DNA of 64,000 nucleotides from Nymphaea colorata (Eukaryota > Streptophyta > Magnoliopsida > Nymphaeales > Nymphaeaceae): NCBI RefSeq assembly GCF_008831285.2, contig NC_045141.1, positions 24,475,315 to 24,539,314 of the forward strand. Reading direction: 5' to 3'. The translations under genes and the position numbers were made by a program. How positions within the stretch are numbered: the stretch's first letter is position 1; the number at the start of each line of letters is the position of its first letter. Below, in pieces: positions 38,541 through 51,800 of the stretch. The notes beneath the pieces were generated by a model, which saw only the letters and a list, made by a program, of their open reading frames with translations, had not been told where the DNA came from and searched no databases.

Positions 38541-40080
38541 GGTATTTCTCCTTCCTGCCATTTGATCCTTCTGTATATACAAGAAATTAGTTTCTGTCGT
38601 TTCATCATAACATGAGTAGGACGAGTTTCCATGAAATTTCCTACCTGAATCGTGAAATTCTACAAGAGCTGTCCAATTTTGCGAAGCTAGATTCTTGTTT
38701 CATTCATTGAGAATTCTGTTGAGCTGGAGGTCGTTCCTGGAACTTACTCTGCGGAGTTTGTTCCTGTGGGTGGTCTTCTTGTGCCTGGGGGGTTTAAGGG
38801 GGAGCACCAAATTGGGGTATGTGGGCGTGAGAGGTAAATTGCCGTCTCGATTATTGTTTGGTATTTTCTTTTTGGCTCCATGATCTTGGGTTCTAGGCTT
38901 CCCTGCATTTCCTTTGGTTCTTTAAGGGAAGATGGGATGTGGAGCGCAGTTGGGAAGAGGTGCAACTTAATGCGCCCGTAAAACGAACCATATCTAGGGT
39001 AATCCTGGGTCATCTGGAGGTGGCAGTTGAGGAATAAGGATGCGCGTGGCGGTGAGATGCAATCAGATGGTGAGAAACTAAAATCCCGTTTTTTTAGGGT
39101 GGATCATCTTGTCTGCAGAAGCGTCTGTATTTCTTTCGGGTCCATGCAGCTTAATTAAGAGTTGCTGTCGCGAATGTCGATTGGATTTGATTTGATCAGA
39201 ATTTGATGCGGCCTTGTTTAGTGTGTATTTCCTGATTCCCTTCTCTCCAAGCGTTAGTGACCTGGTTATATTTAGTTGGAAGATCAGAGCAGCTTGTTTT
39301 GTTAAGTTGTTTCTTCTGTTTGGTCACTGTTCCTATATGAATTTTTTTCAGCTAGTTTTCCTTTGTTTTTGGTCCCCGTTTTGGGCATGTATAGTTAGAT
39401 TTTTTTTGTGTTATTATAAGATGCTTGCCGTCTATAACCCAAGCACCTTATCATTTATTCCTTCTTCAAAATTCAAATGTAACATTCCCTCATCGATAAC
39501 GTGTATCTATATATTTTTAACCCTGCAGGTCATATTATTTGTCATATTTTATTTGCCTTGTTATGCCAATCATACGTAATCATGTTCTTGGTACTAGTTG
39601 TAGTTTTGTGTTGTTTATTCTAGCCATGATCTTGCATACACTACCCATTGGCAAAACTTTGTCGCAGATACTTTATGCATTTTTGTTAACATAGCCAATG
39701 GAATTTGTGGTGCCAACTCTTTGCTGGTGGTATATGCATTTTTCATATGCCAATCGTAGTCCTTGTTGTCAACCAAGTATAAGTTACATTTTGTGCATTA
39801 TGGATGTAGTCTGGTGCACCAACGACTATTACAGTTGTTCCATGCTTTCTTCAAAGACGAGAAAGAAACGGCTTTACTTGGTTACTTAGTTTTGCGATAC
39901 CATTTTGTTTCAGGACATTGGAAATGGTTGCATGATGCCTTTATATCATATGTGATGGATACGAGGTTCAATATGTGCCTTAGTTTTGTCATTTGTAATT
40001 TTGTAGCTTCATGATGATTTACATACAAGGATTTTATGCTTGATCATTCATGTGATGCATTCTTTATATTTATAAGGGGC

Positions 40081-40122
40081 ATGTGGATTAAGGAAACAAA
40101 TGACTCAAGCTTGGTTGGATGA
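40081..40122 (+). other. Upstream ORF overlapping the AMBRA1-like start codon
   Basis: An ATG at 40081 opens a 13-codon frame (MWIKETNDSSLVG, stop TGA at 40120-40122) that overlaps the main ATG at 40100 in another frame. It exists in the mRNA only if the exon begins before 40081, as the TTATAAG acceptor suggests. Confidence 0.5.
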
Positions 40123-40797
40123 TGCTAATGCTCTTTCAACTTCAACATCACACACTAGTTCATCAAGAGCATGCTCTCAACCTCAGACATATTCATGCAC
40201 AAAACAGAGGTAAAAATGGAAGTTTGCAGCAGGCGTGTATTATAACTTCCCAAGTGAATGTTAAAACGTCAAAGTATCTCAGATGCATGATCATATTTTG
40301 TATTTTTTTGATCTCTCTCTCTCTCTATTATTATTATTAGGCATTAAGAATTCAATTTTTTCAAGTTGAGGAAAAGTTATGGTGTTTGTGAATTGAACTT
40401 GCTTTTTTAGGTTTTTAATTGTCTGCTCGTGCTTGCGGATCTTAGTATTCGTTTAAACTTTAAAATTACTGGCGCCTTCAGTCATAAGTAGAAAAAGAAA
40501 AAACCTTGGGATTTTGATGTCAGCAGTCACAATGCGGGGGAGGTGGCTTGGATTGGATTGCATCATCAAAATGGCATGACCTGAGAAAATGGGCTAGCAC
40601 CTCACACTTTTTCTTTACTATGCTGTTTGTTGCACTCACCCATCGAGTGTTATTTTCCATAAAGTGGTCTACTTTAACAAGAAAAACTATGAAATAAGCA
40701 GGCACTAAATGTTGTCTGGATGGTTTATGTCTGTCTACATGTCTAGAGTGATAGAAATGTAGCACCAATATCTGTAACCCGAAAACAGCACTCACGC

Positions 40798-40843
<46 letters not shown>

Positions 40844-43800
40844 ACAAGAAGAAACTGAGGAGAAGAAGCCGTAGCCAAAATGGTTTGCACGGCCTCTATT
40901 TATAATCTCATTTTCAGAATTCTAAGAGTCTCCAATCGTAGAATCCTAGGAGATTTCACAAGCTCCAAGGACATTAATTACATCATAGAAACCTAAGAGA
41001 CTTCACATATTACAAGGATATTAACTACAACATAGAATCCTAGGAGACTTCCCATATAACAAGGATATTAACTATAACATAGAATCCTAGGAGACTCTTC
41101 ACATGTTACAAGGACATTAAATATTTTAACACATTCTACAAGGAGGTGGAATCCTAAGAGACTCCTCTTCAACGTGCTGGTGAAGGATTTATATTTTAAC
41201 ACCCTCCCTCAAGTTGTGCATGGTTTTGCACCATGTACAACTTGCCTTTTAGAAACCAGAATCGTTCCTTTGTTAATCCTTTTGTAAATAAGTCTGCAAC
41301 TTGTTCATCTGTACGAACATAAATAGGCTGAATTTCCTTGTCTTCCACCTTTTGTCTAACAAAGTGTTGATCAATCTCAATGTGCTTTGTTCGACCATGT
41401 TGTACGGGATTAAAGGCAATGTTAATAGCGCTTTGATTATCGCACATTAACATTGATGTTTTAATCTTTTCTCCAATGTCTTCTAGCAAATGTCTAACCC
41501 ATGTAACTTCAGCAGTACCTGCAGCCATGCATCTGTATTCAGCTTCAGTGCTGGATCTTGCTACTGCCTTTTGCTTTCGACAACTCCAAGACACAAGATT
41601 ACGTCCAATGAAAATACAAAAACCAGAAATGGACTTTCTTTGATCGGGATCTCCAGCCCAATCTGCATCTGTGAATGTCATAAGTTGATGTCCAGTAGTT
41701 ATATTTTCACTCTTACCATAAACTAAGCCATCTCCTGCTGTCCCTTTAAGATATCTTAATATTCTTTTGACAGCATCCATGTGAGTATCTCTAGGTGCAT
41801 GCATAAATTGGGATACTTGATTCACAGCATATATAATATCTGGTCTAGTAAATGTAAGATATTGAAGTGCCCCAACAATACTTCGATATTGCGTAGGATC
41901 TTCATATAACTCCCCATCTTGAGCACTTAGTCTTTGATTTAGAACACTAGGAGTTCCAACAGGCTTACAATCAGACATACCTGACTTTTTCAACAAATCC
42001 AACGTGTATTTCTGTTGTGTCAATGTGAGGCGATTATTGTGCCTATCAATCTCCACTCCAAGAAAGAATCGTAAATCACCAAGCTCTTTCATTTTGAAGT
42101 TTTGCATCATCAAAACTTTAGCTTCTTCTATGTGTTTTTCTGAATTGCCTGTGATAACAATATCATCAACATATATAAGAAGTAAAGTAAATATGTTTTC
42201 CTTTCGATAAATGAAAAGAGAGTGATCTAGAGGACATCTCCGAAAACCACATTCTTGAATCTTGCAAGAGAAACTGTCAAACCACGAACGTGAGGCCTGT
42301 TTAAGTCCATAAATAGATTTTCTTAGTTTGCAAACCCATGCATGAGAGTCTCCTTTCGTGTATCCTGGAGGTTGTTCCATATATACTTCCTCCCTTAAAT
42401 CACCATGAAGAAAAGCATTCTTCACGTCCATTTGATGTAGTCTCCATCCATATTCAACTGCCAATGATATAATCACGCGAATTGTTCCCATTTTGATTAC
42501 AGGGCTGAATGTCTCATCATAATCTTCTCCATATTGTTGTGTAAACCCTTTTGCTACTAACCTTGCTTTGTGTCTTTCTATGCTGCCGTCAGGTTTGTAT
42601 TTAATTTTGTATACCCATTTGGAGCCCACTACGTTCTTTTCGTGTGGCCTCGGAACGATCTCCCATGTTCCACATTCATGCAAGGCATCCATTTCTTCTT
42701 TCATAGCTTTTCTCCAATGATGTGATTTTGATGCTTGATCAAATGAAGTAGGTTCTTCCTCCTTGCCAATTTTTGCCATGAATAACTGAAAATCAAGTGA
42801 TAAAGAATCATAGCTAACCCACCTGTGAATGGGATGACGAATGCGTTGGGATCTTCTAAGGTGGGGCATGTTGTCTTCTTCACTGTGAGCATCTCTGTCC
42901 CTTAGTCGTCGACTGTAGATAAGACCCGAATACCGATGTGCATCGTTGCTCTGTTCATTATTGTTTTCGTGATGACTTGATGACTGTGTTGGATCTTCTT
43001 GATTTTCACTTTGAGCCATATCCGACGGTTGTATTGCTCTCTCTGAATCTTCACTTTGAGGCACATCATTTTCTATAACAGGATCTGCATTGAATAACTG
43101 TGTACTGGTCCAGGGATCATAAGATTCAATGGTCATAGGCATTTCATTTGTATTATCAAAACTATGTTCATCAAAAATGACATTTCTTGAAGTTTTGATA
43201 CGTTTAGTTGTTGGATCATAGCATCGAAAACCTTTATATTCATCAGCATATCCAACGAATCTACATTGAATAGCTTTGTCTTGAAACTTGTTCCTCAAAG
43301 CAGCATCAACGTGAACATAGCATACACAACCAAAAACCTTCAAGTTCTTGTAATCAGGTTGTTTGCCTAAGAGTGTAAAATATGGCGATTTAGACATCAA
43401 GAGTGTCATAGGCAAACAATTTATTATGTATACAGCAGTATGGAAGGCTTCAGTCCACAAGGAAATGGGCACATTAGTATCATGCATCATGCTCATGGCG
43501 CTTTCAACTATATGTCGATGTTTCCGCTCAACTACACCATTTTGTTGTGGTGTGTAAGGGCAGGAAATTTGTCTAGTTATCCCTTTTTCACGTAGAAATT
43601 CAATAAAATCAAGCGAGGAATATTCTCCCCCTCCATCACATTGAAAATGCACCACATTGGATGAAAATTTAGTTTGAATCATGGCATAGAAGTTTCGAAA
43701 TATGTGAGGTACTTCTGATTTGTGTTTCATGAAGTAAATCCAGGTGAAACGTGAGTAAGAGTCAATGAATAAGACATAATATCTTGACCCAGACATGGAA

Positions 43801-45781
43801 TCAATAGGGGCTGGCCCCCATACATCAGAAAAAATAGTTTCAAAAGGTTTGGAAGCCCTTTGATTTATATTATGGAAAGGTAAAACATGACTCTTACAAA
43901 GTCCACAACTTGAACATTTTTTGACACTTGAAGTAAGAGGTAAACTTGATCTTGGAATGAGACTATCTGTGACAAGTTTTTCAATGAAATGTCGACCACA
44001 GTGTCCTAGCCGACTATGCCACAAATCAGACTCCAAAAATTGGTTAGGGCCCCTTACTTTTGATTGAAAATGGCAAGAACTTGGCACTGATGACGCATTA
44101 TGAGAAAGAGAAAATGTCTTCAATCCTATATCAAAAGTGGATGAATCCTTGGGTAGACATTCCTTGAGGACGTACATATTCCCTTGACGCTCCCCTCTAG
44201 CGAACATTTTCTTCGTTTGGAGGTCCTTGACATAGACAGAAGAAGGTGTGAATTCAACAGAAGAGCTTGTATCATCAATGAGTTTAGAAATGGATATGAT
44301 GTTCTTTTTGATATTGGGAGCAAGAACAACATTAGACAGTGATAGAGACGAGGATGACAATGGAATATGTGCATTTCCAATATGTGTAATAGGATGAGAT
44401 TTTCCATCACCTGTTATAATGCAACTTCTACCGTAATGAGGGGATAAGTTAGTCAATTTACCTGCATTTCCTGTCACATGGGTAGCTGCACCTGAATCCA
44501 AGAACCATTCTCCCTGCTCATTTTGCTTTATAGTCATCTTTGAGAATGCGGCCATCAATAGCTGTTGCATATCTTCAGCGGTGGATTTAGAACTTTGTCC
44601 TCCTTGTTTATAATCATGTCTTACCCCTTTGTTTTTATTTTGAGGATTAAACCAACATTGTGCCTTCATGTGTCCTTTCTTGTTGCACTGAAAACAAATT
44701 GGTATTTTTCTTGAAGTATCCAAAGGAGACATACCTTGGTTATGTGGTGTTGGTAGAATGCCACGACCACCATGGTTGGAGTTCCCATGGCTCTTACCAA
44801 ACTTTACATTCATAGCCAACACATTTTGGGAGTTCCCTTGATCAGTCCTTTCAATGACTCTTTTCATATTCATTTCATGTTGGAGAAGTTTACCTTGTAG
44901 TTCGTTGAAGGAAGGCAGAACAGGAAGGACCTCAAGAGCTGTAATAAAAGCATGATAATCATGCCCAAGTCCATTCAAGGTTTGCTGCACCTTTTCCTTA
45001 TCAGAAATGTTATTCCCTGAGGCAGCAAGTTGGTCTGCGACGGCCTTAATACGCCCCAAATAATCCATGATAGACGTTGAACCTTTGCTCAAATTCTGAA
45101 ATTCTTTCTTTAAGTACATAATTCGAGCTTCTGATATTTGGGAAAAGGTATTAGCAAGGGTTTCCCATAATTCTTCTGCAGTACAATCATCAGAAACTGA
45201 AAGTAACACTTGTTGAGATAAAGTGGACAAAATATACGCAACCAGACTTTGATCACGTCTCATCCACATAGCATGTTCAGGATTGTTGTCTTCATGAACA
45301 GCAATAACTTCTCCTGCCTCATTTTTTATTTCCTGTAAGACGGATATTGGTGGAGCCTTTGTTGAACCATCGAGATGTCCAAAGAGGCCTTGACTTCTTA
45401 TGAAAGGCATGATTTGCCTTTTCCAGATCAGATAATTCTCATGGTTGAGTTTTTCGGTAATAAGGTGAGGAAGAAAACTTGAGGACATGCCAGAATGCGA
45501 AAGGTTTTCCATGACAGCAGAAAGGAATGGTATATAGGTAGAAGATGAGAGGGAAAGAAGACACGATATAACAAGATGTGTCCTTGGTAAGCAAGAAGAA
45601 AAAGGAACAAGAATTGCGCAAGAGAAAAGTAAATTCAGGATAGAGACAAGATGAGAAAAGAGTTCTAACCAGATCAGACCTGTTTGGGCATTTCGTTTGG
45701 TAGAGATAACGTAACCTGGCGCTCTGATACCATGATAGAAATGTAGCACCAATATCTGTAACCCGAAAACAGCACTCACGC

Positions 45782-45829
<48 letters not shown>

Positions 45830-48800
45830 ACAAGAAGAAACTGAGGAGAAGAAGCCGTAGCCAAAATGGTTTGCACGGCCTCTATTTATAATCTCATTTT
45901 CAGAATTCTAAGAGTCTCCAATCGTAGAATCCTAGGAGATTTCACAAGCTCCAAGGACATTAATTACATCATAGAAACCTAAGAGACTTCACATATTACA
46001 AGGATATTAACTACAACATAGAATCCTAGGAGACTTCCCATATAACAAGGATATTAACTATAACATAGAATCCTAGGAGACTCTTCACATGTTACAAGGA
46101 CATTAAATATTTTAACACATTCTACAAGGAGGTGGAATCCTAAGAGACTCCTCTTCAACGTGCTGGTGAAGGATTTATATTTTAACATAGAGCACTGTCA
46201 CAGATATCGAAAATCTCACAATATTTATGAGAAAAACAAGTAAAACAAAAAGATTGGGAAATCTCAGCAAAAATGAATATTTCACAATTTTTTTGCTTTT
46301 TATTATTTCCTCATTTATTTTATTTTTTTCTAATATTTAGGATGTTTATTTTTCTAAAATTTGCCAAGTTTTTTCCCAATTTTTTTCCCAAAAAGACAAC
46401 TTCATCAAGAAATACTCGAGAAAAGCCTTGCCGACATTTTCTTGAGAATGATATTTGGACAATGGTCTAGACTCCAGGGCATGGTACAGAAAACATGCAA
46501 AAAAAAAAGCTTATAAAACACAATAAAGAAGTCAGCCATTTAAAATAAAAAATGCTGTTTTTTTAAATGCCAAAAAAATGTAAAAAAGCATGAATTTATT
46601 TCTGTAATTTTTATTCTAGGCATTTTTTTCTTGTTTAATGGGAAACTGCTTGTTTTCATTTTCTAATTTGTATTTGTTGCTTATTTATTTATTTTTACTC
46701 CAGGGCATGGTACAGAAAACATGCAAAAAGAAAAAATGCATATAAAACACAACAAAGAAGTCAGCCATTTAAAATAAAAAATGCTGTTTTTTTAAATGCC
46801 AAAAAATGTAAAAAAGCATGAATGTTTTGTGTTATTTCTGTTATTTTTCATTCTAGGCATTTTTTTCTTGTTTAATGGGAAACTGCTTGTTTTCATTTTC
46901 TAATTTGTATTTGTTGCTTATTTATTTATTTTTTGATGTTTATGTCATTAGTTTTTTACTTATTTTATTTTCCCTAATTTTTAGGATTTTTTAATTTTTT
47001 GAAAATTTACCTATTTTTTCCATTTTTTCTCTTTTTTTTATAGTTTGGCATATGGTATAAAAAAAACTGCACTGTTTAAAACGCGAGAAGTTTTTTGTGA
47101 CTATGGTCTAGAGATGCATGTGTGGAACTGTCATTTTATTTGAGACAAATCATCAAAGTGTGAACCTTTTCGCAGATTCACACACATATACATATTTAGA
47201 TATATACATGTGTGTGCTTAATAGGTATACAACTATACATGGTTGCATGCAAGTACACATGGATGGAATGCATGTGTGTGTGTTAAGCAGACATGAAAGT
47301 TGGATTTAAACTTCTTTTTTTTTTTATGGTAGTGGGAGTCATATAAGAGTATGGTTGTTGGTGTAAAAGTTCTGAAAGAGTACTTGATGGTTTAATATTT
47401 GCTTTAAGCATTCTCATCTTATCATGGTCGCTAAGTAACACAGATGCTTCAAAGATGCTGCTGCACCTGAGTTGACATTACTCGGTGTAGCAACAAAAGT
47501 TGCCTTCTTTTACATTGAGTCACTAGTAGAATCCTAGCTTGTCCATTGTGATTGTTACTTTTGTTGTTTATGCCATGGACAATTTTGTATCTTATGCACC
47601 CGAGCACATGTGCATACTCATGGCATCTGTAGAAAAATGGTGCACTTGCAATAGTATCTGCCTTCTGTACACACACCCTGCACTTGTGTGACATAGGATT
47701 ATCAGAATGATGTGACTAAGTATGAGTGATGATTTACTGATTGATACTGTATACTAATTAACTTTTATGTTTCTTTTATCAGTCGCGGTAATGTGTTCCA
47801 GTTGCTAGCTTGGAGGGAGATTTCTCCTCAAGTAAAGAGGTCGGCCAAAAAACTGTGGGCAAATGCTGCTGTTCAGGATTCAAATTATTGCAGGGCACGA
47901 TGTGAAGTGATAGATGCAAAGCAGCGTCTCCTTTCATGGTCCTTTGCCATATCTTTCCTTCTCTCTCTCTCTCTCCCCTCCCCATGATATATCTCATGCT
48001 TTTAATTTCAAGTTACTTTGGTTCTGTGTTGTGGAAGATTCAACATGAATCTATGACCATGCTTGTATATTTTCTTCCTCTGTCTCTAATAATTTGTTTA
48101 TCCTACATTTTCATATAGGCTTAAGCCTTCTTTTTTAATGTTTGATGGAAGTCTTCTGAAAACAGTTTTTTCAATATATTTCCAGGGTAGAGTCAGAGTC
48201 ACTGAGGCATTTATCTGCTAAATACTGCCCTTTGGTGCCACCACCTAGGTCAACTATTGCTGCAGCTTTTAGTCCTGATGGGAGAACCCTAGCATCAACT
48301 CAGTAAGTTCAAAGAGTTTCCGTAAATGCAGTGCATATATTGTGCTTGTTCTTGAGCTGACATGCTTTTCTTTACTGCCATACAGTGGTGACCACACTGT
48401 AAAGATAATTGATTGTCAAACTGGAAGCTGCTTAAAAGTGTTGAGTGGGCATAGGCGAACTCCTTGGGTGGTATGTGGTTTTTGGTTTTTGTTTTGAAGC
48501 CATCTTTTTCGTTTCCATACATTTTTGGCATTTCGCTTAAGAGAAAGGTGCCATGTTGTGAAAGGCAGGATTTATTGTTGGCCGACATCCGTATCACATT
48601 ATGTTTTAGATTTTAACCTCTAAAGTTGTTATTTGTCTTGAACTTGGGTGCACTTAGGTGCTTCGCTGGCTTCCAAGTTGGCCACTATTTACTATTTACA
48701 TGGGAGAGAGTTTAATATTTTCACCATGAAAAGGATTTCATAAAATATTCATGGACATGTGAATTCTGTATGGTATTATGATATTGTCCCTTTGGGCAGT

Positions 48801-51800
48801 TAGTTGGTCTTTGCCAGGTCTTTTGATTAAATTGGTATGGAGAAAAATTATCCAGTGGTTTTAATTTTTAGCATGGTTCTCCTTGAGATGATAAGGTGTC
48901 ATATGTAGAATTCCTTGAATGATGAGCTTTCATTATCTTGAGGTTGGTACCAATGGCATTAGTATTGTTAGTTGTGGTAATTGTCTCAATTTTCAATTTT
49001 TGAGAGTTTAGTTGTGTTTGCTTGGTTTGTTGATAGTTTATTCTTGTTTTGGAAATTATGAGGCCTACATAGAGCTGAAGCCTGGGGATCTTGAACATTG
49101 TCAGCTCTAAGGCTTTAGATTTGAGGCATATATTTTAGTATAAATGATTGCGGTTCAACTGTTCCTCTGAGTACTATGATTCTTTTCCACGAATTGCACG
49201 TTAAGGTTAAGCAAAGTTGGACAATCTTTGCAAATTTAGGTTTTCATTATTCTCATTTAGTCTAAACATGAAATGAGTAAATGGTTGTTCATTATTTTCT
49301 GTACTGCCGTGAGCAATTAAGATTGATCGATCATGGTAAACGTAAGAAAAAGTATTTCACTTTATAGCAGGATCTGAAAAATGAGAAGTTGCAGACTTGC
49401 AGTCTTACTGCAGGTCTCAAAAGCAAATTGATTTCTTTGTGAAAGCTTTATAGTGAACCAAGGAAATATCTGTTCTTGCTGATTAAGAGTAGAATTTGCG
49501 CACTTTCTCTATGGAGAGTGGAGACTATGGGCAACCAATAAATGAAGCCCTTTGGCTCCATTTTTACTGCTTTGTTGATGAAACATCCTAGTTTCTGTCC
49601 ATGGGGTTCTGCTGATGATGTTAAGTGAGATAGGTATTAGTATCCCATTTTTTCTACTTAGCTTAGTTCATTTTACATTGTAACACATAGTTTGAAGTGC
49701 TAGACTGAGTCAGTCTTTCTCAGGCGTTGTTCTCTTGACATCTTTATCGTGGACTTCTAACATCAGACAGTTCATACTTCATATGGACATAGTTCTGTCA
49801 CTTGATCGGGTTTGGCTCGTATAATTGGGTGAATGAAATTCCATGGGACTTATTACTTATTAGGATCTTTGAAGGTAAATTCAATGTTATGAAATGTTCA
49901 AACTTGCATGACAGCTAACCTTTGTGGTTTGTTAAGTGGCAGAACCAGGTTTAGGTGGGTGTTAAGGAGTGTGTCACTTGGGCAATATGATTTGCACGAC
50001 TTTTTAATAACGTGTACGATTAATAAAAATGTAAACATGAAGTCTATGAAATTATGTTGAGAGAGTCTTTTACCTATTCAAAACATTTGGAGAAAACAAC
50101 CACAAATTTTAGCTTAGGCAAAGCCCTGGAATTTTAGTTTCCAAGGGTCATCATGACATTGACATAAACATGGAAGCAAACAATAAGTGTGCTCAGTGCT
50201 GGGACTTGGGGGAGTGTGGTTCTGACTCTCTCAAGCAAGAGGCTTAAGCGTCTGAGCTGTTTGTATACCAACTACCAAGTACCAAGAGATTTGTTCTGGA
50301 CTGGAGAATATGGAGGAAAAGGTTGGGGAAGCAATGATGAAAGACCTCTTGTAACTTATGCTACCAAGAGCATTCTTCTAGTAGTAAATAACATTGTTGT
50401 CACTGGCGTATCATATTGTGTATCGGTCAGGCTGACTTATACACCGTATCGTAATGTATCGTAAATGTGCCGTAACGTATTGTAAAATTGATTTTTTAAT
50501 TCAAAAGCACTAAGAATAGTAAAAAATAAGGAAAAATATCCAAAAAAGAAAAAAAAATCAAGAACAATATATTTCATATATATAAAAAAAAACTTATCAC
50601 ACATAAATAACATTAATGATTCATCATTCATCATTCATAAACCATAGGCATATATATCAACAACAAATTCAAAAAATGAAAAGTATGACTAAGAGATTCA
50701 AAATAGCATATTAAAACATCCATGATCCATCACAGGTTTAAAGAACATTTATCGCATATGAGTTTAGACTTTAGACATTGGACTTTAGACTTAGTAGTTT
50801 TGGAACATTTTTCATGCTTATTTTGGGGTACTTATATGATGAATTTGTTTTTTTATTTGGTCTTATAGCAGTACAAGACGTTTATTTTGATTCATCTTTT
50901 CTCTTTTTAAATCCTTTTAAGTATGCTAAAATCTGTGTTGTCTCTGCAGGTGAGATTTCATCCTGGGCATCCAGAAGTTCTTGCCAGTGGAAGTTTGGAT
51001 CATGAAGTTCGTTTATGGGATGCTAATAGTGCAGAATGCATAGGGTCACGTGATTTCTGTAATCGCTCTTCTCTAAAATCAAGTTGAATTTCCACTAAAA
51101 GAGATACTTATCTGGACTAGTAACGGACAGACTATATCATGATCTAAATTATTTGTCCTCTTCTCGAATTTTCAATTTAACTGCCTCAAATTTCCTTGAA
51201 CAGATCGTCCTATTGCTTCTATTGCTTTTCATGCTCAAGGGGACTTACTTGCTGTAGCATCAGGTCATAAGGTAATAAATGCTGATTGATAAGTGAGAAG
51301 ATTCTTTTCATGTCCTCTGTACGAGATGGGATTGTATACTAAACATTAGGTTCTTGCTTCCAAAAAATTTTCAGCTGTACATATGGCAATACAGCAGGAA
51401 AGGGGAGTCTTCTCCTTCCATTGTGCTACGCACTCGTCGCTCCTTGAGAGCTGTGCATTTTCACCCTCATGCTGCTCCATTTCTTCTGACTGCTGAGGTA
51501 TTGTCTTTTGATATGAATGTACTCATTTCCAATTCACTGCTTTTTTATAAAATAGTTGGCATGTTCAACTTCTTGCAGGTTAATGATCTTGATTCACCAG
51601 ATTCTCCAATTACTCTAGCTACATCTCCTTGCTACTTGCATTATCCTCCTCCTGCTGTGGTATTCGCAAATGTCCATTCTGCTTCCAGCCAAATTAGTGA
51701 TACAGGGGTTACCAACCAAGCCCCTATGATGCCCTTCCCTTGTTTGCTTTGGCCAGCTGCTTTTGTTGGAGAACATGTTTGGTCTTCACAGCAAGACAGT

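Larger units (their letters stand above)
40749..41201 (-). repeat. Copia 3' LTR
   Basis: 453 bp; on the minus strand it begins TGTTAAAATATAAATCC and ends ATTTCTATCA. It contains a (CT)n tract (40799-40837), a TATA motif (40896-40904) and about five 47-bp-type repeats (40941-41180). Confidence 0.97.
40749..46187 (-). mobile_element. Complete, young Ty1/copia LTR retrotransposon
   Basis: A 5439-bp element on the minus strand, inside intron 1 of the plus-strand AMBRA1-like gene. It has two LTRs (453 and 455 bp) bounded by TG...CA. The primer-binding site TGGTATCAGAGC abuts the 5' LTR, a polypurine tract abuts the 3' LTR, and one uninterrupted gag-pol frame lies between. A 5-bp target duplication (TAGAG) flanks it. 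Read base by base, the LTRs are identical except for one extra GA unit in the right LTR's microsatellite. The domain order gag, protease, integrase, RT, RNase H is that of Pseudoviridae/copia. All visible catalytic motifs are intact, so the element is potentially autonomous. Whether it is transcribed cannot be seen. Confidence 0.98.

Noticed and set aside
38159-38632. 157-codon minus-strand frame with Arg-Glu repeats
   Set aside because: It is an artefact of GA/CT tracts and the AMBRA1-like 5' UTR read backwards. No domain.
45513-45833. 107-codon N-terminal extension of the copia polyprotein
   Set aside because: It has no ATG at its head, and reads through the LTR CT-tract (Ser-Leu repeats) and the primer-binding site. 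The gag start at 45512 fits the family.
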